64,000 nt of DNA. It comes from Pseudomonas sp. TH10 (GTDB lineage: Bacteria > Pseudomonadota > Gammaproteobacteria > Pseudomonadales > Pseudomonadaceae). Shown one piece after another: positions 35,892-46,297 of this stretch. Numbering within the stretch: position 1 is the first letter of the stretch; each line of letters begins with the position of its first letter. The position numbers were made by a program, and so were the translations under genes. The notes beneath the pieces are model-generated. The model made no database searches and was not told where the DNA came from. It saw only the letters and a program-made list of their open reading frames with translations. Where the stretch lies: contig NZ_JAEKEG010000002.1 of assembly GCF_016651255.1 (NCBI RefSeq), forward strand, positions 1 through 64,000, read 5' to 3'.

Positions 35892-36501
35892 CATGACCAA
35901 CCTCACTCCCCGCCGTACCGCCATTCTGACTTTTATCCGCGATCGCATCGCCGAGCACGGTCAGCCCCCAAGCCTCGCTGAAATCAGCGAGGCGTTCGGT
36001 TTCGCCTCCCGAAGTGTGGCGCGCAAGCATGTGCTGGCGCTTACCGAAGCCGGGTTCATCGAGGTCAACCCCCATCAGGCCCGAGGCATTCGTTTGCTTG
36101 GGCAACCGGCGCGCCCGGAGTTGCTCGACATTCCCGTGCTCGGCCGCGTCGCTGCCGGTGCGCCGATTGGCGCCGATGCCGAGGTTGACCGGCGCTTGAT
36201 GCTCGACCCGGCGCTGTTCTCGCGCACGCCCGATTACATGCTGCGGGTGCAGGGCGACTCAATGATCGAGGACGGCATTCTCGACGGCGATCTGGTCGGC
36301 GTGCGGCGCAATCCCGAAGCGCTCAACGGCCAGATCGTTGTGGCGCGGCTCGACGGTGAAGTCACTATCAAACGTTTCGAACGGCTCGGCGATGAAGTGC
36401 GGCTGTTGCCGCGCAACCCGGCGTATCAGCCGATTGTCGTGCGCGACGATCAGGATCTGGCCATCGAAGGAGTGTTCTGCGGTCTGGTGAGGCAAGGCTG
36501 A
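35884..36501 (+). CDS. lexA2: SOS repressor LexA2 of the mutagenesis cassette
   Basis: A 205-residue repressor (from ATG 35884; ATG 35893 would give 202). The HTH is at about residues 25-50 (PSLAEISEAFGFASRSVARK), and the cleavage site is the Ala-Gly of LGRVAAGAPIGADA. The catalytic Ser and Lys are in QGDSMIEDGILDGDLVGVRR and RLDGEVTIKRFERLG. After RecA-dependent self-cleavage the cassette is derepressed. The operator at 35876-35891 overlaps the first ATG, so the start is uncertain. It shares a base with the imuA start (TGATG). Confidence 0.93.
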   Translation: MYSMTNLTPRRTAILTFIRDRIAEHGQPPSLAEISEAFGFASRSVARKHVLALTEAGFIEVNPHQARGIRLLGQPARPELLDIPVLGRVAAGAPIGADAEVDRRLMLDPALFSRTPDYMLRVQGDSMIEDGILDGDLVGVRRNPEALNGQIVVARLDGEVTIKRFERLGDEVRLLPRNPAYQPIVVRDDQDLAIEGVFCGLVRQG

Positions 36502-37118
36502 TGGGCGCCGTCGTTGCGTTGGATACGCTGTTCAATGGCGGCCAGGTCTGGAAGGGCCGGCCCGCGCCCTCGGCCGCCAGCCCGCAACCCACCGGGCACG
36601 CGGTGCTGGATGCCGCGCTGCCCACCGGTGGCTGGCCGGAAGCGGCACTGACTGAAATCCTCCTGGCCGGGCAGGGCGTGGGTGAATTGCAACTGGTGTG
36701 GCCGGCCCTGGCGCGGTTGTCCGCAGCGGGGGAGCGGATTGTCCTGGTGGCGCCGCCCTTTGTTCCCTACCCCCAAGCCTGGGAAAACGCCGGGGTCGAT
36801 CTGCGTCAACTGTCCATCATCCAGGCCAGCGAGCGCGATGCCTTGTGGGCAGCGGAGCAGTGCCTGCGCTCGGGCAGTTGCGGCGCGGTGCTGTGCTGGC
36901 CGCATAAAGCCGATGACCGTGCATTGCGTCGCTTGCAAGTGGCAGCAGAAACCGGCTCGACCCTGGCGTTTGCCTATCGCTCGATCCAGGAGGCCATCAA
37001 CCCTTCGCCTGCAGCCTTGCGCATCGCCATCGATGCGCGCCCCGCGCAACTGCGTGTGCTCAAGTGCCGGGGCGGGCTGGCCCGTTCGGCGCCAATCGCC
37101 TTTGCCGTGGGGCATTGA
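36501..37118 (+). CDS. imuA: Translesion synthesis-associated protein ImuA
   Basis: A 205-residue RecA-like (SulA-like) protein that works with ImuB and DnaE2 in error-prone lesion bypass. Recognisable segments are HAVLDAALPTGGWPEAALTE, GVGELQLVWPALARLSAAGE and a Walker-B-like IVLVAPPFVPYPQAWENAG. The C-terminal LRVLKCRGGLARSAPIAFAV is typical. The start overlaps the lexA2 stop (TGATG), and imuB starts eight bases downstream, so the genes form one transcript. Confidence 0.93.
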   Translation: MGAVVALDTLFNGGQVWKGRPAPSAASPQPTGHAVLDAALPTGGWPEAALTEILLAGQGVGELQLVWPALARLSAAGERIVLVAPPFVPYPQAWENAGVDLRQLSIIQASERDALWAAEQCLRSGSCGAVLCWPHKADDRALRRLQVAAETGSTLAFAYRSIQEAINPSPAALRIAIDARPAQLRVLKCRGGLARSAPIAFAVGH

Positions 37119-37125
37119 GGTTGCC

Positions 37126-38541
37126 ATGCGTTGGGTATGTATTCTCTTCCCGCAATTGGCGCTGGACGCGGTCTTGCGTCAGCGCAGCGACCCGGATCAA
37201 CCGCTGGCGCTGTTGACCGGCCCGGCCCAGCGCCGTGTGTTGCAGGCAGTCAACGCTTCTGCAAGGGCACTGGGCTTGCGTCCAGGCCAGTCAATGACTG
37301 CCGCCCAGGCATTGAGCAAGGCCTTTGTCACGGCGGAGTACGACGCCGCAGAAATCGAACACTGGCAGCAATTCCTCGCGGCCTGGGCCTATCGGTTCAG
37401 TTCCCAGGTCAGCGTGCATTACCCCCGTGCACTGGTGTTCGAGATCGAATCCAGCCTGGGCCTGTTCGGCCCCTGGTCGCAATTCGAGGCCCGCTTGCGC
37501 AGCGAGCTGGGGGAGCTGGGTTTTCGCCATCGCATAGTCGCAGCCCCCAACCCGGTGGCCGCACGGGTATTGGCCAACCTGCATGACGGTCTGGTGGTCG
37601 CGGATGACGCCGCCTTGCAATGGCACCTCGCGCAATTGCCCATCGACCGCATTGCCCTGGAACCGACGGTAGCCACGGCTTTGTCGCGCATGGGGCTGCG
37701 CACCCTGGACCAGCTGCAGGCTTTGCCGCGTAACAGCCTGGCACGGCGGTTCGAAGCCCGTGTACTGCTGCACCTGGACACCTTGTGCGGGATCCGGCCA
37801 TTGGCCCTGGCGTTCTACCTGCCACCTGACCGTTTTGATGTGCGCATCGAGCTCAATTTTGATGTGCAGTCCCACCAGGCGTTGCTGTTTCCATTACGCC
37901 GCCTGACCGGCGATCTCGCGGCGTTCCTGTGCGGGCGCGACAGTGGCGTGCAGCGTTTTGACCTGCACCTGGAACACTCAGGCTTGCCTGACAGCGTGAT
38001 CAAGGTCGGCCTGCTCAGCGCTGAGCGCGATCCGGCGATGCTCTTTGAACTGGCCCGTGGGCGGCTGGAGCAAGTGCAGGTGCAGGCCCCGGTGCGCGGC
38101 TTTCGCTTGCGAGCCGAAGACTTGCCCGCCTTTGTGCCCCAGCATCAGGAGCTGTTCGACGACCGTCCGCAACAGTCCTTGCCCTGGGAGCAATTGCGCG
38201 AGCGCTTGCGGGCCCGGCTTGGGGATGATGCGGTTCACGGCTTGCGCTTTCAGGCCGACCACCGACCTGAATGTGCCTGGCAGGCCGGGGCCGATAACCA
38301 GCGCGGCAACGGGCTGTGCGGTGTGCAACGTCCAGGGTGGCTGCTGACTGAACCGCTGGCGGTGCAGGAAGGGTCGGCGCGCATTGTCATGGGGCCGGAG
38401 CGAATCGAGTCCGGTTGGTGGGATGGCGGCGATGTGCGACGCGACTATTACCTGATTGAAACCCGCTCCGGCCAGCAGGCCTGGGCCTATCGAGCGGTAG
38501 GCGAGGGTGGTCCATTGTGGCTGCAGGGCTGGTTCGCATGA
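37126..38541 (+). CDS. imuB: Y-family polymerase-like protein ImuB
   Basis: A 471-residue ImuB (also DinP-like), the hub that binds the beta clamp, ImuA and DnaE2 but lacks polymerase activity. It starts at ATG 37126 ([16 protein letters not shown]). Palm and fingers remnants are visible ([31 protein letters not shown]), followed by a helix-hairpin-helix ([19 protein letters not shown]). The acidic residues of active Y-polymerases are not all kept, as expected for ImuB. The stop overlaps the dnaE2 ATG (ATGA). Confidence 0.93.
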   Translation: MRWVCILFPQLALDAVLRQRSDPDQPLALLTGPAQRRVLQAVNASARALGLRPGQSMTAAQALSKAFVTAEYDAAEIEHWQQFLAAWAYRFSSQVSVHYPRALVFEIESSLGLFGPWSQFEARLRSELGELGFRHRIVAAPNPVAARVLANLHDGLVVADDAALQWHLAQLPIDRIALEPTVATALSRMGLRTLDQLQALPRNSLARRFEARVLLHLDTLCGIRPLALAFYLPPDRFDVRIELNFDVQSHQALLFPLRRLTGDLAAFLCGRDSGVQRFDLHLEHSGLPDSVIKVGLLSAERDPAMLFELARGRLEQVQVQAPVRGFRLRAEDLPAFVPQHQELFDDRPQQSLPWEQLRERLRARLGDDAVHGLRFQADHRPECAWQAGADNQRGNGLCGVQRPGWLLTEPLAVQEGSARIVMGPERIESGWWDGGDVRRDYYLIETRSGQQAWAYRAVGEGGPLWLQGWFA

Positions 38542-41500
38542 CCAGCGCCTACGCGGAACTGCATTGCCTGTCGAACTTCAGCTTCCAGCGCGGCGCATCC
38601 AGTGCGCTTGAGCTGTTCCAGCGGGCAAAAAGCAGGGCTACCAGGCGCTGGCCATTACTGATGAATGCACGCTGGCAGGCATCGTCCGAGCCTGGCAGGC
38701 GGCCAGGTCGGTGGACTTGCCGCTGATCATCGGCAGTGAAATCCGCATCGAGAACGGCCCGAAACTGGTGCTCCTGGTGGAAAATCTCGAGGGTTATCAG
38801 CACCTGTGCCGGCTGATCACCCGGGCCCGACGTCGTACGCAGAAAGGCCAGTATCAGGTGCTGCGCGAGGATTTCAGCGAGCCGTTGCCGGGTTTACTGG
38901 CGCTGTGGGTGCCTGACGCTGTGGATGATACGGGCAGTGGTCAGTGGCTGCGGCAAGTGTTTGCTGAACGTCTGTGGCTGGCGGTGCAGTTGCACTGTGG
39001 GCAGAATGACCGGCGCCGACTGGCCGACCTGATGAGCCTGGCGGGCGAGCTGCAAATCCCGATGGTAGCCAGCGGCGACGTGCACATGCATGTGCGCGGG
39101 CGACGCGCGCTGCAGGACACCATGACCGCCATCCGCCATCACGTGCCGGTGGCAGCCGCCGGTTTACGCCTGCACCCCAATGGCGAGCGGCACCTGCGCA
39201 GTCTCGATGCACTGGGCGCGCTCTATCCCCAGGCCTTGCTCGACGAAACAGTCAGGATCGCCCGGCGTTGCACCTTCGACCTGAGCCAGTTGCGCTACCA
39301 ATACCCACGTGAGCTTGTGCCCGAGGGGCACAGCGGGGTCTCGTGGCTGAGGGTACTGACCGAGCGCGGGATTCGCCAGCGTTGGCCCGAAGGTGCGAGT
39401 GACAAGGTTCGGCAACTGATCGACAAGGAACTGGGCCTGATCGCCGAGCTGGGTTATGAAAGTTATTTCCTCACCGTGCAAGACATCGTCGCGTTCGCCC
39501 GACGCGAGCGCATTCTCTGCCAGGGACGCGGCTCGGCGGCCAACTCTGCGGTGTGCTTTGCCCTGGGCATCACCGAGATCGACCCGGCACGCATGAACAT
39601 GCTGTTCGAGCGTTTCCTTTCCAAGGAGCGTAACGAACCGCCAGACATCGACGTCGATTTCGAACACGAACGTCGCGAAGAAGTCCTGCAATACGTGTTT
39701 CAGCGCTACGGTCGCACCCGTGCAGCCCTGACCGCAGTGGTCAGCTCTTATCACGCTGCCGGAGCGGTGCGTGACGTGGCCAAGGCGCTGGGGTTGCCGC
39801 CGGACCAGATCAACGCCCTGGCCGATTGTTGCGGCCACTGGAGCGATCAGACGCCGCCATTGGAGCGCTTGCGCGAAAGCGGTTTCGACCCCGAAAGCCC
39901 GGTGTTGCGTCGGGTGCTCAGCCTCACCGGACAACTGATCGGCTTTCCCCGGCACCTGTCCCAGCATCCGGGTGGCTTTGTCATTTCCGAGCAGCCACTC
40001 GACACCCTGGTGCCGGTGGAGAACGCGGCCATGGCCGAGCGCACCATCATTCAATGGGACAAGGACGACCTGGATGCGGTCGGTCTGCTCAAGGTCGATA
40101 TCCTGGCGCTGGGCATGCTCAGTGCCATTCGCCGTTGTTTTGACCTGTTGCGTCGCCACCGCAACCTCGACCTGAGCCTGGCCACGGTGCCGGCTGAAGA
40201 CCCCCAGACCTACGAAATGATTGGCCGTGCGGATACGGTCGGGGTGTTCCAGATCGAGTCCCGGGCGCAGATGTCGATGTTGCCCAGGCTCAAGCCCAAA
40301 GAGTTCTATGACCTTGTCATTGAGGTAGCGATCGTGCGACCCGGGCCTATCCAGGGTGGCATGGTGCATCCGTATCTGCGGCGACGAAACGGTGAAGAGC
40401 TTGAAACCTATCCGTCCGAGCAATTGCGCGAAGTGTTGAAGCGCACGCTTGGGGTGCCGTTGTTCCAGGAGCAGGTGATGCAGATCGCCATTGTTGCCGC
40501 CGACTACAGCCCCGGGGAGGCCGACCAGTTGCGTCGCTCCATGGCGGCCTGGAAACGCCACGGCGGGCTTGAACCGCACAAGTTGCGCCTGGCTGCCGGG
40601 ATGAAGAAAAACGGCTATACGGCGCAATTCGCCGAGCTGATCTTCGAACAGATCAAGGGGTTTGGCAGCTATGGTTTTCCCGAGTCCCACGCCGCAAGCT
40701 TTGCCTTGCTGACTTACGCCAGTTGCTGGCTGAAGTGCCACGAACCTGCGGCATTTGCCTGCGCGCTGATTAACAGCTGGCCCATGGGTTTCTACAGTCC
40801 CGACCAGATCCTGCAGGATGCACGCCGCCACCATTTACAGATTCGCCCGGTGGATGTGCGCGCCAGTGACTGGGATTGCAGCCTTGAACCCGTTGCCGGG
40901 GCGCAGCCGGCGATCCGTATGGGCTTGCGCATGATCAAGGGCTTTCGCGAGGACGATGCACGACGCATCGAGGTGGCCCGGGCTCGAGGGCATTTGTCGA
41001 CATCGCCGACCTCGGCGAACGGGCACGGCTCGAAGCCCGCGCCCAGGAGCAGTTGGCCGATGCTGGAGCCCTGCGCGGGCTGGCGGGAGATCGCCATCGC
41101 GCGCGCTGGGAAGTGGCAGGGGTGCACAAGCAACTGGGACTGTTTGCCGGGCTGCGCGATGCAGGAGGAGGAACCTGGTGGCCTTACCCAAGCCCACGGT
41201 TGGCGAGGATCTGCTGGCTGACTACACCACGTGTCGGTACCACCCTCGGCCCACATCCGCTGGCGCTTGTTACGCGGCGAGCTGAAAGCGCGGCGCTGTC
41301 GCAGTTCCAGGGAATTGCTGGAGGTCGAGCATGGCCGTCCGGTCAGCGTCGCCGGCCTGGTCACCGGTCGCCAGCGACCGGGTACCGCCAGTGGTGTGAC
41401 CTTCGTCACCCTGGAAGATGAGTTCGGCAACGTCAACGTGATCGTCTGGCGCGACCTGGCCGAGCGTCAGCGAAAAGTGCTGGTGGGCTCGCAGTTGCTC

Positions 41501-41617
41501 AAGGTCGATGGGCGCTGGGAGAGCCAGGGCGAGGTTCGTCACCTGATTGCCGGAAGAATGAGTGACCTGAGTGAGTTGCTGGACGGGATGAGCATTCGCA
41601 GTCGGGATTTCCATTGA
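38538..41617 (+). pseudogene. dnaE2: Error-prone DNA polymerase DnaE2 (ImuC), several frameshifts
   Basis: DnaE2 is the C-family polymerase of the mutasome. The PHP domain starts at ATG 38538 ([19 protein letters not shown]) and breaks at a five-A run (38627-38631). The main frame then runs from about 38632 with the Asp motif in [17 protein letters not shown] and [19 protein letters not shown], up to 40988-40990 (three G). In the last 300 bases the protein moves through three more frames (marks [56 protein letters not shown]), ending at 41617 with the OB domain. At least five length changes are needed, so the gene as written is broken. Confidence 0.9.
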
Positions 41618-41642
41618 TGAATCCATCCTCTATCCCCTCTCC

Positions 41643-41735
41643 GTAGGAGCTGCCGAGTGCAACGAGGCTGCGATCTTTTGATCGTAAAAAACAAAATCAA
41701 GAGATCGCAGCCTCGTTGCACTCGACAGCTCCTAC
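41643..41735. repeat. Long REP-like inverted repeat
   Basis: Arms of about 40 bases with few mismatches: GTAGGAGCTGCCGAGTGCAA pairs with TTGCACTCGACAGCTCCTAC, and the inner CGAGGCTGCGATC with GATCGCAGCCTCG. The right arm ends inside the last codons of the flavin reductase gene. A related copy is at 49931-50027. Confidence 0.85.
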
Positions 41736-42391
41736 ACTTCAGGCCAGACCCGCTCGCCGCCGCCCGGCGCTTGCGTCCAGGCCTGCAGCGATCGCGTCGG
41801 CAAGTCGAAATAGTCCCGGGTGCGCGCATAACCATGGCCGCCCATGCGCCCGATGGCATCCAGCCCCAGCTGATCGATGTACAAGGTTTTCGGGTCGATC
41901 AACTCATCGCGCACGTGCGCCATCAAGACCTCACCAAAAATAATCTCTCGCGACTGACCGATGTTAAGCGCCATCATCCGCCGACACTCCAGTGCCACCG
42001 GTGCTTCACCGATGCGTGGGCATTTGACGGTGGTGCCGGCAATCGCCGTCAGTCCCGCCGCCGTCAATTCATCGAACCCCGGTGCAAACGGCACGGCACA
42101 CACATTCATTGCTTCCACCAGCGCATCGCTGACGATGTTCACGGTGAATTCCTGATTCAACTGAATGTTGCGCGTGGTGTCCTTCGGGCTCTGGTCGCCG
42201 TAATTCTCCACGCCCAGCGCCAGAATCGGTGGATCCGCCGACAGCGCATTGAAGAAGCTGAACGGCGCGGCGTTGACCCGGCCCTCGCCATCAATGGTAG
42301 TGACCAGGGCGATCGGCCGGGGCACCACACTGCCGATCAGGATTTTGTATTTTTCCCGTGGGCTGAGCTGGCTGAAATCGAAACTGTGCAT
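41732..42391 (-). CDS. Flavin reductase (DIM6/NTAB) family protein
   Basis: A 219-residue FMN-binding protein of the flavin reductase-like family. The FMN site is visible as GSVVPRPIALVTTIDGEGRV and NAAPFSFFNALSADPPILA, then NIQLNQEFTVNIVSDALVEA. Related proteins supply reduced flavin or act on small substrates themselves. It follows the amidohydrolase gene by 11 bases in a leftward operon with an ABC importer, so it probably takes part in breaking down the imported compound. No partner monooxygenase is seen in the window. Confidence 0.85.
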   Translation of the reverse strand: MHSFDFSQLSPREKYKILIGSVVPRPIALVTTIDGEGRVNAAPFSFFNALSADPPILALGVENYGDQSPKDTTRNIQLNQEFTVNIVSDALVEAMNVCAVPFAPGFDELTAAGLTAIAGTTVKCPRIGEAPVALECRRMMALNIGQSREIIFGEVLMAHVRDELIDPKTLYIDQLGLDAIGRMGGHGYARTRDYFDLPTRSLQAWTQAPGGGERVWPEV

Positions 42392-42402
42392 GGCAGAACT
42401 CT

Positions 42403-43901
42403 CTAGGAAAGTGGATCGATTGCGCTCAATGGCGCGTCGGCGCTGTAGTCATCGGCGAACGGAATGGCCGGCTGGAACAGGCTTTTCCAGTCCGGTCGGG
42501 CAAAGGCTCGCTCGCTGTGGCTGCGCATCAGTTTTTCGTATTGGCGTTGCGCCTGGCGTTGCAGGGCGGGGTAGTCGACACCGTTGACCTGACCGTCGTG
42601 CATCACGCAGCGACCGTCGATGTAACTGGCGATGCAGTCGTCGCCACGCCCGGCCAACAGCAGGTTTTTCAGCGGATCGAACAAGGGCCCCAAGTGCAGA
42701 CCGCGCAGGTTGAACACAGTGATGTCGGCCTTGGCACCGGGCGCCAGACGTCCGAGGTCATCACGACCCAGCGCCCGCGCACCACCAAGGGTGGCGGCGT
42801 TGTAGAGGTCGAGACTACTGGTCAGCGCCGAACCACCCTCCATCAACCGCGCGATGTGCAAACCGTGGCGCATGTTTTCCAGCAGATCGGCCGGCCAGGT
42901 ATCCGTGCCGAGGGCAAAATTGATGCCCTTGGCCCGATAACGTCCGAAGGCATTCAGCGCCTCGCCATCGCGGGCGAACACCAGCGGGCAATGCACCAGA
43001 CTCGCGCCGCCATCGATGACCCGCTGCAAGTCGTCATCGCCCGTGGTGTAGATGCCGTGCGGTAACAGGCTGCGCGGCGTGAGCAAGTCCAGCTGCTGCA
43101 ACCAACCCAGCGGTGAACAACCGTGCAGTTGCTCGACCATCGCGACCTCGCCAAGCCCCTGGCAGCAGTGCAGGCGCACTGGCGCTGCAAGTTCGCGGCT
43201 TAAAGCAGCGGTGCGTTGCAGTAACCCTTGCGTACAGGTCTGGATGCGGTCCGGCAGCAACGCGCCGCGAATCAGCCCGCCGTGGGCACCGTCGAAATCC
43301 TGGAAAAATCGTTCAGCCGCTGCCAGCCCGGCCAACCCCTGGCCTCATCAAAGTGATGCCCCAGGGTTGCGTCTGCACGCCAGTAGCTCATGCCGCTCAT
43401 GTAGCAAGGGCCGAGGTAGGTCCGCAGGCCCAGCTCGCCGGCAACCTGGGCGACGGCGGCAAACTCGTCGTAGGTTTCCGCCCACTCGCGGTAGTACATC
43501 GAGGTGATCGGCATCGCTGTGGTGATGCCGTTGCGGATCAACTGGGTAAAGGCATAGCGGTATTTGAATACCTCTTCTTGCAGGCTGTAAGTCTCACGTG
43601 GGCCAGCGGCCAGATACTCGGAAGACCACATGCGCCCCATGCTGCGTTCGTCGCCGTTATCCAGGGTCAACACCGTGGAGTCGAGATCGCCCAGCGCATC
43701 GAGATCGATAAAACCCGGGCCGATCAACGCATTGCCGTAATCGATCCACTGATCCACCGGCCCCGTATAACCCCGTCCGACGAACTCGATGCGCGACCCA
43801 GCGAACACCACTTCGCCGTCGCGCCACAGCACATGCCGGGAGCCGTCGAAACCGACCACACAAGCTGCTTTGAGGCCGATGATGGTTGCCCGGCGACTCA
43901 C
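42403..43901 (-). pseudogene. Amidohydrolase-superfamily protein, one frameshift
   Basis: The frame from ATG 43901 (MSRRATIIGLKAACVVGFDG) holds the N-terminal beta domain and barrel start, then fails at a four-C run (plus strand 43336-43339) and continues in the next frame with LAAAERFFQDFDGAHGG to 42403. One added base gives 499 residues. It is an aminohydrolase/deaminase relative: HCPLVFARDGEALNAFG and NFALGTDTWPADLLENMRHG carry a conserved His and Asp. But where the first metal motif HxH should be, it reads PGFIDLDALGDLDSTVL. The metal site may be altered. It overlaps the preceding gene by four bases. Confidence 0.75.
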
Positions 43902-45088
43902 AGGCGACTGTCCAGCAATCGTCCATCGCAGGCAATCAACTGGCCCTGGCGATAAACCTGGCGCAATGGCCGCGCGACCACTGCTTCGCCCAGGGTCTGT
44001 ACCGGCATCAACAGGAAGTCCGCCGGGCGGCCGAGCTCCAAGCCGTAGTGTTCGATGCCTAATGCGCGGGCGCCATTGACGGTCGCGGCATCGAACGCGG
44101 CGGTCAGTTCATCGTCCTTGTTCAGGTCGAAACGAAAGGCGAGAAGCATCGCCCGTTCCAGCATGTCGCCGTTGCCCATGGGCGACCAGGCGTCGCGGAT
44201 ACCGTCGGAACCCAGGCACATGTTGACCCCGACCTGGCGTAACGCGAGGAACGGTGGCACTGCGCAGTCCGCTGGCGCCGAACTCATCAGCGAAATACCG
44301 AGGGCAGCCAGACGCTCGGCCACGGGTTTGACCTGGTTCCAGGGCAACATGCCAAGGCAGTAGGCATGACTGATCATTACCTGTCCCTGGCGTGCGAAAC
44401 GCTCGGTGTAGTCGGCAATCAGGGCGATCTGCCACAGGCCCAGTTCGCCTTTGTCATGCAGGTGGATGTCCACCCCACGGTCGAATTCGCTGGCGAGCTT
44501 GAACACGAAGTCGAGCTGGGCGACGGGATCATTGTCGATGCCACAGGGGTCCAGGCCGCCGACGTTTTCCACGCCCAGGGTCATGGCTTCGCGCATCAGG
44601 TCGGCAGTGCCGGGGCGGCTGATCAGGCCGGTTTGCGGGAACACCACCAGTTGCAGGTCGATGAGGTCGCGGTAGCGCTCGCGCAGTTGCTGCATGGCTT
44701 CGACGTGGCGCAGGCCGAACTCAGGGTCGATGTCGACGTGACAGCGCATGGTCAGCGAGCCGCGTGCGATGCAGTTTTCCAGAAGTGCGCCAGCCCGGTG
44801 GGCGATGGGCGAGTCGACTTCACGCAGGACGCTTCGCTCGTTGGCAATGTAGTCCTTCAGAGTCGGCCCGGCGCTGTTCGGGCGCCAGGGCTGGCCCCAG
44901 AGGGTTTTATCGAGATGCACATGGCTTTCCACCAGGGCCGGGGTGAGCAGTTGATGACCGCCGTCGATGTCGGTGGCGCTGAGCGCTGCGTTTGTTGCCG
45001 GGCGGCGTTGCTTGAGCAGGCCGTCTTCGATCAGCAGGTCTTCAGCGGGGGCGCCGTAGGGGCGCACGTTGCGTAGCCATTGGATCAT
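43898..45088 (-). CDS. Cytosine deaminase-like amidohydrolase
   Basis: A 396-residue metal-dependent hydrolase of the cytosine deaminase group. The metal motif is complete: LLTPALVESHVHLDKTLWG (HxH), HLHDKGELGLWQ, VMISHAYCLGML and CLGSDGIRDAWSPMGNGDML. The Lys near the first motif (LDKTLW) is typical of cytosine deaminases. It stands behind an ABC importer gene set and its stop overlaps the next amidohydrolase by four bases. The true substrate could be a pyrimidine, triazine or other cyclic amine; it cannot be fixed from sequence. Confidence 0.85.
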   Translation of the reverse strand: MIQWLRNVRPYGAPAEDLLIEDGLLKQRRPATNAALSATDIDGGHQLLTPALVESHVHLDKTLWGQPWRPNSAGPTLKDYIANERSVLREVDSPIAHRAGALLENCIARGSLTMRCHVDIDPEFGLRHVEAMQQLRERYRDLIDLQLVVFPQTGLISRPGTADLMREAMTLGVENVGGLDPCGIDNDPVAQLDFVFKLASEFDRGVDIHLHDKGELGLWQIALIADYTERFARQGQVMISHAYCLGMLPWNQVKPVAERLAALGISLMSSAPADCAVPPFLALRQVGVNMCLGSDGIRDAWSPMGNGDMLERAMLLAFRFDLNKDDELTAAFDAATVNGARALGIEHYGLELGRPADFLLMPVQTLGEAVVARPLRQVYRQGQLIACDGRLLDSRL

Positions 45089-45129
45089 TACGTATCTCCG
45101 GATCTTGTGAGGTCAGAGTTGGCTCCATA

Positions 45130-45199
45130 GCGAGCAAGGTCACTCCCACAAGGGACCCGTGGGGGCCAGGCCCCCTGTGGGAGCGAGCTTGCTCGCGAA
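45130..45199. repeat. REP-like inverted repeat with an inner hairpin
   Basis: GCGAGCAAGGTCACTCCCAC at the left is matched by GTGGGAGCGAGCTTGCTCGC at the right with one mismatch zone, and an inner GGGGGCCAGGCCCCC stem. It lies between the amidohydrolase and the binding-protein gene. Confidence 0.8.
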
Positions 45200-45227
45200 G
45201 GCCGCACCTCGGTTTCAAATCAGGCAC

Positions 45228-46280
45228 TCAACCCTTGAGCTTCGACCAGATCCGATCCTGCAGCTCGCGCGCCTTGTTGCTGCATTCCTTCTCGGGGCGC
45301 AAACGCGAGGCGTATTCCTCGGGCATGTTGATCGCGTCCATGACCTTCCATTTCGGATCGAGCAACTGATCACTCTGAATGCCGTTGGCGTAGGCAATGG
45401 CGTTGGACACGGCCGCCGCGTTTTCCGGTTTCATCATCCAGTCGATGAAGATCTTCGCGTTGCCCGGATGCGGTGCGCTTTTCGGCACGGCAAAGTTGTC
45501 CTGGAACATCGCCACGCCTTCACGCGGATACACGTACTTGATCGTGCTTTTCTGCAAGGTGGCCCGCGCGGTAGAACCGTTCCAGTTCTGCATCATGATC
45601 ACCTCGCCGGAAGCCATGCGGTCGACAGTGTTGTCGGAGCTGTACATCTTCAAGAACGGCTTTTGTTTTTGCAGCAATTCAAGGATGCGCTTGGCGTCCT
45701 GCGGGTTTTCGCTGCATTCGTCGACGTTCAGGTAATGGCTGGCGGCATTGATCACGCTGCTCGACGTATCCAGCGCGGCGAGCTGGCCTTGCAGCTCTTT
45801 GCGCGGTTCGAAGAACTCCTTCCATGAATCATCCAGCTTGCCGCCCGGCACCCGCGCACTGTCATAGGAAAACCCGGTGGTGCCCCACAGATACGGCGCC
45901 GAGAACTTGCGGCCGGGGTCGAACCCCGGATCGCGGAACGGCCCTTTGACGTACTGAAAGTTGCTCAGGGTCGGCGTGTCGATTTCCATCAGCAGATCCT
46001 GTTTGATCAGCGTCTGCATGATGGATTGTGACGGTACGATCACGTCATACGCGGCGCCCCCGGCCTGCAACTTGGCGAGCAGGGTCTCGTTGCTGTCGTA
46101 GCCGTCCATGGTGACCTTGATGCCGGTTTCTTTCTCGAATTTGGCCAGCAGGTCGACCGGGTAGTAATCGGTCCAGTTGTAGAAGAACAGCTCCTTGGGC
46201 TCGGCGGCTTGCGCAGTAAAAACCGTCAGGCAACTGAGTGCCAGACCGGCGACGCCATACCGCAGGGTTTTCATTTTCAT
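45228..46280 (-). CDS. PotD-type ABC transporter substrate-binding protein
   Basis: A 350-residue secreted binding protein, starting at ATG 46280 (an ATG six bases on is an alternative). Signal peptide residues 1-25 (MKMKTLRYGVAGLALSCLTV), then the polyamine-binding-protein fold: LFFYNWTDYYPVDLLAKFEK, YDVIVPSQSIMQTLIKQDLL, MQNWNGSTARATLQ and AIAYANGIQSDQLL. The family binds spermidine, putrescine or similar cations, but here the operon carries amidohydrolases, so the ligand may be another organic amine. It lies 17 bases behind the permease gene. Confidence 0.9.
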   Translation of the reverse strand: MKMKTLRYGVAGLALSCLTVFTAQAAEPKELFFYNWTDYYPVDLLAKFEKETGIKVTMDGYDSNETLLAKLQAGGAAYDVIVPSQSIMQTLIKQDLLMEIDTPTLSNFQYVKGPFRDPGFDPGRKFSAPYLWGTTGFSYDSARVPGGKLDDSWKEFFEPRKELQGQLAALDTSSSVINAASHYLNVDECSENPQDAKRILELLQKQKPFLKMYSSDNTVDRMASGEVIMMQNWNGSTARATLQKSTIKYVYPREGVAMFQDNFAVPKSAPHPGNAKIFIDWMMKPENAAAVSNAIAYANGIQSDQLLDPKWKVMDAINMPEEYASRLRPEKECSNKARELQDRIWSKLKG

Positions 46281-46297
46281 GACAGAACACTCCAGGC

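Noticed and set aside
39164-40834. 556-residue frame antisense to dnaE2
   Set aside because: Same reason: the plus strand encodes the DnaE2 core, and the antisense product has biased, low-information composition.
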